Positions 19,058-27,678 of a stretch of DNA of 64,000 nt are shown here, in pieces (the stretch's first letter is position 1; every line of letters starts with the position of its first letter). This DNA is from an uncultured bacterium (GTDB lineage: Bacteria; Cyanobacteriota; Vampirovibrionia; Gastranaerophilales; Gastranaerophilaceae): the NCBI GenBank assembly GCA_902792085.1, contig CADAYE010000007.1, forward strand, positions 1 to 64,000, read 5' to 3'. The position numbers and the translations under genes were made by a program. The notes under the pieces were generated by a model. That model made no database searches. It was not told where the DNA came from and saw only the letters and a program-made list of their open reading frames with translations.

Positions 19058-19085
19058 AAACGGCATTTAAACGCCGTTTAATTTT
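19058..19085. terminator. Bidirectional intrinsic terminator
   Basis: AAACGGC (19058-19064) pairs with GCCGTTT (19073-19079), flanked by A-rich and T-rich runs on both sides. It closes the plus-strand phage-like genes and overlaps the stop codon of the minus-strand gene that ends at 19078. Confidence 0.65.
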
Positions 19086-19338
19086 TAAGTTCTTTAACAT
19101 ATTCTTTTCCATACAATTCAATATCGTCTATCTCAAAAAGATCACTTCTATATTGTCCCGGCCATACGGCATATAATTTGCTACCTTCATTTTTTACACG
19201 ATAATAGACATCACGTTTGTCTTTTACATAATTTTGAACTTGTTCTATTTCTTTATTTTTTGTCAGCTCAATATAACATACAAGTTTTGAACCATAAGGA
19301 AAATATTCTTGTTCTGAAGCTTTTCTCATTTTTATCAT
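19078..19338 (-). CDS. Hypothetical protein translationally coupled to ogt
   Basis: The 86-residue protein's ATG overlaps the stop codon of the upstream ogt gene (ATGA), so translation is coupled. It contains YYRVKNEGSKLYAVWPGQYRSD, readable as a compact beta-rich domain, followed by an acidic end. It has no signal peptide or membrane segment. No family recognised. Its job may relate to DNA repair only by position. Confidence 0.6.
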   Translation of the reverse strand: MIKMRKASEQEYFPYGSKLVCYIELTKNKEIEQVQNYVKDKRDVYYRVKNEGSKLYAVWPGQYRSDLFEIDDIELYGKEYVKELKN

Positions 19339-19805
19339 CCTTTACTTATTTGTAATTTGTAATTTTCTAATTCTAATAATTTATGTTTAATAAGATTTCC
19401 ATAGGCAAAACCACCTAATTCTCCGTTTTTTGAAATAACCCTATGGCAGGGAATAATTATCATAATCGGATTTTTATTACAAGCAAAGCCAACAGCTCTC
19501 TGTGAGTTTGGTTTTCCGATAGCATAAGCAATTTCTGAATAACTTTTTGTTTTACCATAAGAGATTTTTAAAAGTTCCTTCCAAACTTCTTTTTGAAATG
19601 TAGTTCCTTTAGGATTAATTTTTATATCAAATTTTTGCCTTTGACCTAATAAGTATTCCTTTAATTGAGATTTAATCGTTTTAATGAAAGCCGTTTCTTG
19701 CTCTGTTTTTTCAATATTTTTAACAAGTTTTAATGAAATTAAAGCGTCTTTTTCACAAATTATTTCTAAAACTCCTACAGGAGAATTATAATAAGATTTA
19801 CACAT
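19335..19805 (-). CDS. ogt: Methylated-DNA--[protein]-cysteine S-methyltransferase (O6-alkylguanine repair)
   Basis: The 156-residue protein carries the acceptor motif IIPCHRVISKNGELGGFAYG with active Cys120, plus the HTH-bearing segment FQKEVWKELLKISYGKT and SQRAVGFACNKNP. It removes alkyl groups from O6-guanine by irreversible transfer to the cysteine and acts in the cytoplasm. The N-terminal domain is short, as in Ogt/MGMT proteins without the Ada regulatory half. It precedes a small coupled gene. The start is an ATG at 19805. Confidence 0.93.
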   Translation of the reverse strand: MCKSYYNSPVGVLEIICEKDALISLKLVKNIEKTEQETAFIKTIKSQLKEYLLGQRQKFDIKINPKGTTFQKEVWKELLKISYGKTKSYSEIAYAIGKPNSQRAVGFACNKNPIMIIIPCHRVISKNGELGGFAYGNLIKHKLLELENYKLQISKG

Positions 19806-19874
19806 ATCAAGATTATAATATAAAATTCCGTATAAAGTTATAAGAGTTACTAATAAAGAGAAAATAACGCAGAT

Positions 19875-21212
19875 CTAAATATTTCCAAAAAGCCATTGCA
19901 AAACATTTAATCTTTTAATTCCATTATTATCTCCACTACCATAATCCATTGTCAGCAGATATTTTGGATAATTATCTTTTATTTCTTCAAGAGGTTCTAA
20001 CTCCCTTTGCAAAATTTCCGGTTCTAATGCGTTCAATGCAACTTGATAATATTCAATTTGTTCTTTTTTCTTTGCAATAAAATCAATTTCAACAGTTTTA
20101 TTCTCACGAACTTGACCGTTTCTGACTAATTTCGTAATTTTACCGACCGAAACGCTATACCCTCGCCTTAAAAGTTCTAAATAAACAATATTTTCCAAAA
20201 TATGACCTAAATCTCTATCGGAACTTCCTAATATTGCATTCCTTAGTCCAATATCTACTACATAAAATTTAGGAGAACTATCAAGATATTTTTTGCCTTT
20301 AATATCGTACCTATCACATTTATAAACCAAGTAACTGTCCATTAGACCTTGTAAATACGTAGTTAATGTCGGAACAGATATATTTTGTCCGGATGCCTTT
20401 AAACCTCTTTCAATCCCTCTTAAAGATGTTTCATTGCCAATATTATCAAATATGTATCGTATTACGGAATTAAGTTTATTTACATCAGTAATACCGTATC
20501 TGCTTATAATATCTTTTTGAACAGTATTCAAATAAACAGTATTCATCAAATAATCATATATTAAATCTGTATCGGAATTAAATTTTATAGTTTGAGGAAA
20601 CCCACTTTCTTTTAAATATTTAGAATAAAGCTCTTGCAAATTATAATTTGGTACAAATTGTTTTAAACTCGGGTTGTTTTGCAATTCAATTTCTTTACTT
20701 GCCTCACAGTATTCCCTGAAAGAAAACGGCTGCATTTTAATTTCTACATAACGACCACCGAAAGAATTCGCAAGATCTCCTGAAAACATATAAGCATTAG
20801 AACCTGTCAGATACAAATCCACATTTTCTATCAGTTTTAAAGCATTTGCAGCAAGTTGCCAATTTTCAAGTAATTGTACCTCATCAATAAAAACAAAATT
20901 TATTTTGTTTGGCACTAACTTGCTTGTAACATAATCCAGCAATTTATTATAGTCAGCAAGAAAACCGCTATCATTATAAGTCAGACCAATTTCTCGTGTG
21001 TGCAAAACATCTTCCAAATTTATACTAATAATAGTATTTTTTGTTGCGATTTTGTTTTTCAAAAGTTCTTTTTGAAACAATACAAATAATTTAGACTTAC
21101 CGCAACGCCTTACCCCCGTTACAATCTTAACCAAATCATTTTGTCCCAGCCAAGATTTCAACTTTTGGGTGTATTGTTTTCTTTGAATTAAAATTTCTTT
21201 ATTTTGTACCAT
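19875..21212 (-). CDS. AAA ATPase with C-terminal DUF4143
   Basis: The 445-residue protein has Walker A GVRRCGKS (33-40) and Walker B FVFIDEVQLLENW near residue 110, then LTGSNAYMF, the AAA_14 pattern. A winged-helix region follows, and a C-terminal nuclease-fold-like DUF4143 segment (EIDFIAKKKEQIEYYQV). Such proteins are common in gut bacteria; their exact role is unknown. The last part resembles a PD-(D/E)XK fold (EIDF...QVA). It is transcribed divergently from the NTPase/HEPN pair, from a consensus promoter at 21232-21260. Leader GAAAGG lies near the ATG. Confidence 0.85.
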   Translation of the reverse strand: MVQNKEILIQRKQYTQKLKSWLGQNDLVKIVTGVRRCGKSKLFVLFQKELLKNKIATKNTIISINLEDVLHTREIGLTYNDSGFLADYNKLLDYVTSKLVPNKINFVFIDEVQLLENWQLAANALKLIENVDLYLTGSNAYMFSGDLANSFGGRYVEIKMQPFSFREYCEASKEIELQNNPSLKQFVPNYNLQELYSKYLKESGFPQTIKFNSDTDLIYDYLMNTVYLNTVQKDIISRYGITDVNKLNSVIRYIFDNIGNETSLRGIERGLKASGQNISVPTLTTYLQGLMDSYLVYKCDRYDIKGKKYLDSSPKFYVVDIGLRNAILGSSDRDLGHILENIVYLELLRRGYSVSVGKITKLVRNGQVRENKTVEIDFIAKKKEQIEYYQVALNALEPEILQRELEPLEEIKDNYPKYLLTMDYGSGDNNGIKRLNVLQWLFGNI

Positions 21213-21231
21213 GTAAACAACCTTTCGCTTT

Positions 21232-21260
21232 ATTATAATTTACAAAAACAATATTGTCAA
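21232..21260 (-). promoter_or_regulatory. Consensus sigma70-type promoter of the DUF4143 ATPase gene
   Basis: On the minus strand, TTGACA (21260-21255) and TATAAT (21237-21232) are separated by exactly 17 bp. It reads towards the gene starting at 21212. The -35 box lies inside the palindrome at 21239-21271. Confidence 0.75.
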
Positions 21261-21271
21261 TATTTTGTAAA
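21239..21271. promoter_or_regulatory. Palindromic candidate operator between divergent genes
   Basis: AATATTG and CAATATT form a perfect inverted repeat around one base (21250-21264), and TTTACAAAA / TTTTGTAAA extend it outward. It covers the -35 box and spacer of the minus-strand promoter and lies about 35 bp before the plus-strand -10 box, so one regulator could control both directions. Confidence 0.5.
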
Positions 21272-21304
21272 ATGCATTTATCCTATTTAATTGGCTTTTT
21301 GTTG

Positions 21305-21319
21305 TATAATAGGCTTATG
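21305..21319 (+). promoter_or_regulatory. -10 box giving a leaderless start for the NACHT-like gene
   Basis: TATAAT (21305-21310) is followed by six bases and then ATG (21317). No SD is present. Transcription would start at or next to the ATG. The -35 region is poor. Confidence 0.55.
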
Positions 21320-24300
21320 AGTTCAGAAAAAACAATTTATGATTGGAAGCGTTATTGGGTACCTTATGGTAGTCATGAAGAATCATATTTTGAATATTCA
21401 TCACTATATAATAATGAGAAACCAACTTTGGCTGATTTAAGAGACAAAAAATGTCTAATATTATTAGGAGATGCAGCACTAGGAAAATCTACTACATTAA
21501 AACAGGAATATGAAAATCTTCAGAGTGCTAATATTGGGGCATTTTTTATTGATTTAAAATGTATTAGTGATTATACATCCTTAAAAGACAAATTTATCAG
21601 TTTAAAACAATATTGCAATAATAAATCAAAAGTATATTTATTTATGGATAGTTTTGATGAAGGACAACTGGTTTTTGATAATATTGTTAACAGTTTGGTT
21701 GATAATTTAAAATACTTAGACTTAAGTAAAATATATATTAGAATTGCTTGTAGAACAGTCGTATTTCCTCAATATTTATGTGATGAACTTAAGCAACTCT
21801 CATATAGAGAGCAAGAAAATTTTCAGTTTAATAATGCAAAAGACATTTTTAAACAGCAATTTAAAATCATAAATAATAGCAAAGAAAAAAATATACCTGT
21901 AGAAATATATAAATTATTGCCCCTTAATAAAGATGATATAAATAAAGTATTAGAGCATAAGAATATTAATAAAGATGATTTTTATAATAATACTTTGCTT
22001 TCCGAGGAATTAAAAACCCCAATTACAGCATTGTATATAATTGACAATTACGAAAATCTTGATAGCATGTCACAATTTGAAATATATAATAATATATGCT
22101 TAAAACTTTGTAATGAGTACAATGGACAAAGTAATAAACAAATATTAAATACAAGCGAAAGAATGAAAATAGCAGCTACTCTATTCACAATAATGCTATT
22201 TTCCAATAAATATACAATTTCATATGATAAAAATGTTTTTGAATATTCGGATCCAAATACATTCTTTACGCAAAAATACTTTGGTGACATAAAAAATGTT
22301 TTAAATATATTACGTTTTGCTATTCCAGCAAGTAATATAGAAGAAGTTTTAAATACAGGTTTATTTACGGGGGATTATGACAAGGTTACTTGTATTCAAA
22401 AAACATATATGGAATTTCTTGTTGCAAAATTCATTTTAGATTCCAATTTATACAATAATTTTAAAAATCTTATGTTTGATGAATATGATAAAGTTTTACC
22501 ACCCTTTGTGAATACAATATGTTGGTTAGCAGACCAAAATGATGACATTTTTGAAGAAGTATATTCGAAAGATCCGGACATATTGCTGACAAGTATGGTT
22601 TCTTTTTCTTCAGAAGAAAAGAATCTAAAAATATTAAAAAAATTCTATGAGCTATTAAAATCGGATACCGGTATATATGGATTAAATTCATATAGTCGTA
22701 TTTTAAGAAAATTATCTATTTCTAAGAATGAAATAATTAATACTGTTGAAACTTATTTGAAATCTGAGGATCCAACTTATATTTTATTGTCAATACAACT
22801 ATTAGATATCAATAACATTACAGAATTTGAGGACTATATTTTTAATATTGCAATTTCAAATAATTATAATTTTCATTGTAGAATAGAAGCTTTATATTTC
22901 TTAAAAGAACATTCTGGTTCTTATCTATATAAAATTTCTGATTATATAGATAGTTTTTTGGTAGAAAATATAGAAGAATCTTCAAGATATGCATATATTT
23001 TAATTAATTTATTATTACCAAATCATTTATCAGAAACAAATTTAAAAAAAATAATAAATCAAAACTTAGATGATAGTTTCTATTATCATGTTGAACCTGA
23101 AATAATTGCACAAAACAAAGAGTTTCATAGAATTATTCTGTCAATATTAATAAAACCATTTTTGGATGGTAAAAAGGACGAGACTAATTTTATTGATAAG
23201 TTATTGAAAAGTTTAGTTAAAAATTTGCCTTTTGACAATATAGAGTACGTTGCAAATTTCATATATGATGTATTAAATTGTTGTTACTTACATTCACTAC
23301 ATTCTGAATTGTATTCTCTATTTAAAAATATAAATAGAAATTTAAAATACGAAATTTTTAGTTATTTATTTAACAATATAATGATATTAAAAAATGAAGA
23401 TACTTTATACGTTGGTTATTATAGATTCTTTTTTGACAAACACGATTTAGTCTTTTTAATTAAGCAATTTATAGAATCACAAGATAAAAAGGTTAAAAGA
23501 TTATTGTATGATTTATTGATAAATACGTCATCTATGAACAAAATTATATATTATGTTAATTATATATGGTACATAATACAGGATATTAAACATGCTATAA
23601 AAAATAAAGAATTGACTTATCATCAATATCATTTGCATAGTTTATGGGATAAATTAAAAACATTTTCTGAAAAAATATTAAATAACTATTATAAGACAAG
23701 AAATTTAATTTTAAGAAAAAGACCAATAGATCTTTTAAGAAAAATATTAAATAAAACTGCATTTTCCGAACACGATTGGAATAACTGCATTTATTTTTTA
23801 TCTTATATTAAAGATAATCATAAAAGATCTTTTTCATTTTGTCCAATAAGTTATGAATATATAGAAGAATATTACTTACTATCCCCAAAAGAACAATCTC
23901 AATTACTTTATTTAGCCGAATTTTACGTAAAAAATCAATCTTATAACACAGTACAAATAAATAATAGACTAACGACAAATTCCTTTAATCCATTCGCAAA
24001 TATGTTAATTGTCCCTGCAATGTATTTTTTGTATAAGCAAGATGAAAAAGTTTTAAATAATCTTATAAGGCAAAATGATCTTATAAAGAGAAGTTTACCA
24101 TATATTATAAATTATCCTATAGATAATAATTTTTATAATGAAATAAAATCATGCAGGATAGAATTATTGCAATATTGCATTAATAGTAACGAATCTGAAT
24201 TCCTAAGAGCTTTAGAGCAAATAATTGATATTAAATTATCTGTTCAAGACAATGAAGTATATTTAGAATTTTTAGAAGATTTTTATAGTATTAACAATGA

Positions 24301-25552
24301 ACAACTTAATTACATGCTTTTTCAAAAATTAAGTACTTTATTAAATCAAGACACTCACACAAAATCAGAATTATATATTATAGAACATATTGGCAAATAC
24401 TTAACAATTAAAAATTATAATAGTTGTATAGAATTGTTTATATCTATACTCCAAAGTGAGAATAAATCTAATCATTTAAAAGCAATTATTGCCAAATTTT
24501 TAGCACATTATAACAATAGTACATTTAGTACTTACAAAGATTTACTGGATAATAATGAAGAATTTGCCAAAGAGTTTATTTGTAACGTTTCAAAAGGTTG
24601 TTTTGCAACTGATTCGTATCAAAATAACAATCAAATAAAATTAAATTTAAGCAATGAAGAATTAGGTCAATTTTTTATAATTCTTGAAAAATATTATCCA
24701 TCTTCTGAAGATACGCATCCTAATGGGGTTGTAACTCCTCGTGATGAAATTTCAGATCTTAGAAGAATAATAATTAATAAATCCATTAACAATGGTAATC
24801 TTAAATTTTTTAATTATATAAAAGATAATTCAGATTTAAATATTCAAGCTTTTTGGGTGTCAAATGCAAGAAGAAATTATACAAAACTACAATACCAATA
24901 TATTACCATTGAAGATTTGATAACAATGATTACAAAAGAAAACTCTCATATCATTTTAAATGATTCACACCTATATGAAATTATTTTGAAAGCTATTGAA
25001 GAGATTCAACTTGATATAAGAAGAGACTCCGGATATTTGAGAGTTTGGAATGAATCCAATAATACTTGTTGGCCCAAAGATGAAAGAGCTTTAAGTGATG
25101 AATTAAAAAGATTACTAAAAACGAAATTAGACAATATGATCGTAAATAGGGAAGTTGAAATTTCTCCAAAAATTTCAACTTCAGGGAATAATATTCCAGA
25201 TCTTTTGGTGGAATGTCAAACAAGTGAATCTATAATTGCATCTGTTATAATTGAAGTTAAGGGATGTTGGAATCCAGATTTAAGAAGGGCAATAAAAACT
25301 CAATTATATGACAGATATATGCGTGATGATACAGGATATAAGTATGGTATATACTTAATTGGCTGGTACTGGTGTGATAAATGGGATGGAGAAAAGAAAA
25401 AAGATAAAATCCAACATATAAAAACAGAAGATCGCTTTTCTGAAACTGATATAAATGAAACTATTAATTATTTCAATGAGCAATCTGAAATATTATCAAA
25501 TGATGAAAAGAAAGTAACATCAGTAGTTTTAGATTTGTCACTACCTAATTAG
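21317..25552 (+). CDS. NACHT/STAND-like NTPase with C-terminal PD-(D/E)XK nuclease (candidate immune protein)
   Basis: The 1411-residue protein has Walker A LGDAALGKST (50-59), a NACHT-type Walker B VYLFMDSFDEG (106-116) and the sensor IRIACR (141-146). About 1000 residues of degenerate helical repeats, rich in Asn, Ile and Tyr, follow. The last 120 residues look like a PD-(D/E)XK nuclease: IPDLLVE (Asp1295), VIIEVKG (Glu1313, Lys1315), then QLYDRY (Gln1329). NACHT NTPases with fused effectors act as bacterial NLR-like sensors (established knowledge), but in Avs proteins the nuclease is N-terminal, so this order is unusual. The next gene, a HEPN protein, starts 2 bp after the stop. The start at 21317 is chosen over 21254 because of the promoter. 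AT-rich codon use differs from the housekeeping neighbours, consistent with transfer. Confidence 0.75.
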   Translation: MSSEKTIYDWKRYWVPYGSHEESYFEYSSLYNNEKPTLADLRDKKCLILLGDAALGKSTTLKQEYENLQSANIGAFFIDLKCISDYTSLKDKFISLKQYCNNKSKVYLFMDSFDEGQLVFDNIVNSLVDNLKYLDLSKIYIRIACRTVVFPQYLCDELKQLSYREQENFQFNNAKDIFKQQFKIINNSKEKNIPVEIYKLLPLNKDDINKVLEHKNINKDDFYNNTLLSEELKTPITALYIIDNYENLDSMSQFEIYNNICLKLCNEYNGQSNKQILNTSERMKIAATLFTIMLFSNKYTISYDKNVFEYSDPNTFFTQKYFGDIKNVLNILRFAIPASNIEEVLNTGLFTGDYDKVTCIQKTYMEFLVAKFILDSNLYNNFKNLMFDEYDKVLPPFVNTICWLADQNDDIFEEVYSKDPDILLTSMVSFSSEEKNLKILKKFYELLKSDTGIYGLNSYSRILRKLSISKNEIINTVETYLKSEDPTYILLSIQLLDINNITEFEDYIFNIAISNNYNFHCRIEALYFLKEHSGSYLYKISDYIDSFLVENIEESSRYAYILINLLLPNHLSETNLKKIINQNLDDSFYYHVEPEIIAQNKEFHRIILSILIKPFLDGKKDETNFIDKLLKSLVKNLPFDNIEYVANFIYDVLNCCYLHSLHSELYSLFKNINRNLKYEIFSYLFNNIMILKNEDTLYVGYYRFFFDKHDLVFLIKQFIESQDKKVKRLLYDLLINTSSMNKIIYYVNYIWYIIQDIKHAIKNKELTYHQYHLHSLWDKLKTFSEKILNNYYKTRNLILRKRPIDLLRKILNKTAFSEHDWNNCIYFLSYIKDNHKRSFSFCPISYEYIEEYYLLSPKEQSQLLYLAEFYVKNQSYNTVQINNRLTTNSFNPFANMLIVPAMYFLYKQDEKVLNNLIRQNDLIKRSLPYIINYPIDNNFYNEIKSCRIELLQYCINSNESEFLRALEQIIDIKLSVQDNEVYLEFLEDFYSINNEQLNYMLFQKLSTLLNQDTHTKSELYIIEHIGKYLTIKNYNSCIELFISILQSENKSNHLKAIIAKFLAHYNNSTFSTYKDLLDNNEEFAKEFICNVSKGCFATDSYQNNNQIKLNLSNEELGQFFIILEKYYPSSEDTHPNGVVTPRDEISDLRRIIINKSINNGNLKFFNYIKDNSDLNIQAFWVSNARRNYTKLQYQYITIEDLITMITKENSHIILNDSHLYEIILKAIEEIQLDIRRDSGYLRVWNESNNTCWPKDERALSDELKRLLKTKLDNMIVNREVEISPKISTSGNNIPDLLVECQTSESIIASVIIEVKGCWNPDLRRAIKTQLYDRYMRDDTGYKYGIYLIGWYWCDKWDGEKKKDKIQHIKTEDRFSETDINETINYFNEQSEILSNDEKKVTSVVLDLSLPN

Positions 25553-25554
25553 GA

Positions 25555-26421
25555 ATGCATATGTGTAAGAAATATATTTGTCCAATAGTAATTGATTGTA
25601 TTGAAAAAGATACATTTGAAATTCTCCCAAATGTCTATTTATCAAAAATGTCTGCGGAAGATAAAGAAGATTATTTTAATGTAATTGATGATATTTATGG
25701 TATAGGTAATGTTTTTGTAACTACAAATGACCCTATTCAACCAAATATAAATGACTATGGATTTAGATTGGGCTGCGATCATAAAATAATAATGCCAGCA
25801 GCAATATTTGAACAAGTTGTTGCGACATTAATGCTATTTAAAACTTCTAATTTTGGAATCAAATATATCAGAGGAGATCAATATAAAGACTTTGATATAA
25901 TACCCAATTGTTTGTATATACCAAAATTATTACTTTCTAAAGAAGATATCCCAAATATTAGAAAGTTATATTCTAATATTGCCCTTAATATCAATGATGA
26001 AATTTTTACCAAAATAATTCAATCATACAAAAGAATTTTATCATTTTCCGAACTGACTCCGGATGAAAAATATAGAGATTTAGTTGTAATATTGGAAAAT
26101 TTATATATACAAGGTGAAACTCATAATATAAAGAAAAAATTAAGTAGTAGAGTAGCTGAATATTTTCATGTTTTTTATGCTCAAGATTACAATGAAATTT
26201 ATAATTTTACAAAAAATGCATATTCTATTCGTTCAAGTATAGCACATAGTGGAGAATCCTATTTTGATTTTGAAAATAAAGATAATAATGAATTTTTAAG
26301 ATTATTAAATATTACTCGATTATCTATTTTGTTATATGTTGAAAATTTATATGCTTTCAATCCAGAGAAATTAAAACTTATAAATATCACAGATAATACT
26401 CCATCTTCATCTCACAGATAA
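25555..26421 (+). CDS. HEPN-domain protein (Apea-like), partner of the NACHT/nuclease gene
   Basis: The 288-residue protein carries AYSIRSSIAHSGES, an RX4H motif (Arg226, His231), the catalytic signature of HEPN ribonucleases, within a helical C-terminal third. Residues about 1-130 form a separate alpha/beta domain. The ATG lies 2 bp after the stop of the large NTPase gene, so the two are co-translated. HEPN proteins next to STAND NTPases are typical of abortive-infection modules; here the HEPN may be a second effector or a regulator. It could also be a non-catalytic HEPN used for binding. No antitoxin-like nucleotidyltransferase is adjacent. Confidence 0.65.
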   Translation: MHMCKKYICPIVIDCIEKDTFEILPNVYLSKMSAEDKEDYFNVIDDIYGIGNVFVTTNDPIQPNINDYGFRLGCDHKIIMPAAIFEQVVATLMLFKTSNFGIKYIRGDQYKDFDIIPNCLYIPKLLLSKEDIPNIRKLYSNIALNINDEIFTKIIQSYKRILSFSELTPDEKYRDLVVILENLYIQGETHNIKKKLSSRVAEYFHVFYAQDYNEIYNFTKNAYSIRSSIAHSGESYFDFENKDNNEFLRLLNITRLSILLYVENLYAFNPEKLKLINITDNTPSSSHR

Positions 26422-26454
26422 TTTAATCTTGTTCTGGGTGTTAAATTACACCCA

Positions 26455-26620
26455 CTATTCATAATCTAATTCATTTATATTGTACTTATCTTCAAAATTA
26501 CACCAATCTTGTTCATAATATCCATTTTGTACAAATTTATTAAATGACGAATATTTCCAATCTTTTGGGACAACATTATAATGTTTCATTGGATTGTAAT
26601 GTATGTAATCAAAATTTATT
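26455..26620 (-). pseudogene. C-terminal remnant of a REP-associated tyrosine transposase (RAYT, Y1_Tnp)
   Basis: On the minus strand the stretch reads NFDYIHYNPMKHYNVVPKDW and then KYSSFNKFVQNGYYEQDW before a stop (TAG at 26457-26455). YIHYNP followed by W(K)YSS is the conserved C-terminus of RAYT/Y1 transposases. The catalytic HUH and Tyr parts are absent. The fragment ends exactly where a REP hairpin begins (26621), so the rest was lost at that hairpin. Confidence 0.75.
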
Positions 26621-26641
26621 GTTGGGTTTCACCCAACCTAC
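26621..26641. repeat. REP hairpin, GTTGGGT family
   Basis: GTTGGGT-ttc-ACCCAAC followed by CTAC. An identical 21-bp copy is at 49418-49438 and a variant at 28794-28811. It directly abuts the RAYT remnant. Confidence 0.75.
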
Positions 26642-26738
26642 CAACTACTCCCCAGTTTAGGAGGTTAGGTTTGGAATAATTTATTCATGTTAAACGAATT
26701 TAAGTAATAATAATAGTTGAATAGTTTAATTCCAAATT

Positions 26739-26769
26739 GTAGGTGGTCGGATTGGTAAATCCGACCTAC
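26739..26769. repeat. REP-like hairpin, GTCGGAT family
   Basis: GTAGGTGGTCGGAT pairs with ATCCGACCTAC around a short loop. The terminal GTAGG/CCTAC is shared with the other REP families in the window. Confidence 0.6.
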
Positions 26770-27215
26770 TTACTAATGCCACTTTGAGTAGATTCTGAAA
26801 TAAATTCAGAATGACAAAATTGGTCGAAAGTAAGTTGAGTATAGAAATTCAAAAACGAAGTTGCCTCTAAAAATGTAAAATTTTTTTTGTTTATATCATC
26901 AGGAATTTTTATTATTTCATGTGTTGGACCATGAAAGATTCCTTTAGGGCTTTTATTAGTATCTAAAGTCGAGAGTTTAAGATTTTTAATTTTATCAATT
27001 AATAACTTCAGTTCTTCTTCTTCGATAATATTATTATCTTTAAATTTATCAATTTGAGAGTCTGCAATTTTTAAAAGTTTTTGAAGTATATTTAATTCTT
27101 CATCATCTACCTTACCATCAGAATTGTTATCTACAATATCAAAAATAGAGTTCAAAGAACTTTTATCATCTTTATTTTTATATGAGCTCCAATTCTGACC
27201 TGCATGAATATTCAA
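26766..27215 (-). pseudogene. EF-hand protein remnant ended by a REP element
   Basis: The 149-residue frame has one good EF-hand loop (DNNSDGKVDDEE, residues 29-40) and a second weaker helix-loop region. The N-terminal layout resembles the start of the 2044-residue protein at 18057. The only possible start is a TTG at 27215 with no ribosome site, preceded closely by a stop; no ATG occurs in the frame. The last 16 residues (CHSEFISESTQSGISK) come from a REP hairpin, not from the original gene. It is probably a decayed N-terminal piece of a giant EF-hand gene, though a short expressed protein is possible. Confidence 0.5.
26790..26816. repeat. REP hairpin, TTCTGAA family, overlapping the end of the EF-hand gene
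   Basis: TTCTGAAATAAATTCAGAA with flanking AGA and TGACA. Related copies are at 48709-48737, 53728-53754 and, as an inverted pair, 62619-62683. Here it encodes part of the C-terminus of the adjacent minus-strand ORF. Confidence 0.7.
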
Positions 27216-27678
27216 TTTTTTTTATTATTATTTAAATAATTAAATTCCATTATGCTTGATCCTGTACCTTACTATCTTTATATAAAATACGGCTAATTTA
27301 ACAAAAAACTTTAATTATTTTTGTTAATTGTACTTTTTTATAACCCAAAGCAATCCATTTTTTCGATTTATTAAGATAGGAAATAAGTTGGCTCAAACTA
27401 CTTCAAAAATAACTTTTCTTGCACTCTTATACTTGTTTCTTGCGCTAAATTGTACAATTCCCCACTTTTAAGTTATTGTTGAGCGCCCAACCTTGCAGGC
27501 TACAAACTCATATTGGGGCGGTTCTTTTACAATAATGAATACTGCCAACCGCTAATTTACATGTGTAAAGATTTGTAAAAATATATATATAACTTGAAAT
27601 TTATAACTTGGATAATACTTATAATAACTGTATATATATAATTAAAGTACATATTGTAAATTTTATGAGGACATTTTT
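27216..27678. other. Intergenic region, AT-rich, no gene
   Basis: This 463-bp gap contains a degenerate REP-like stretch near 27480-27540 (GAGCGCCCAACCTTGCAGGC). From 27580 an AT-rich promoter-like region leads to the next gene, with several TATA-type boxes (e.g. TATAAT near 27619). GAGGAC precedes the ATG at 27679. No coding sequence was seen. Confidence 0.5.

Noticed and set aside
21254-21316. Extended N-terminus of the NACHT-like protein
   Set aside because: The stretch lies upstream of the likely promoter, overlaps the operator palindrome and adds no domain.
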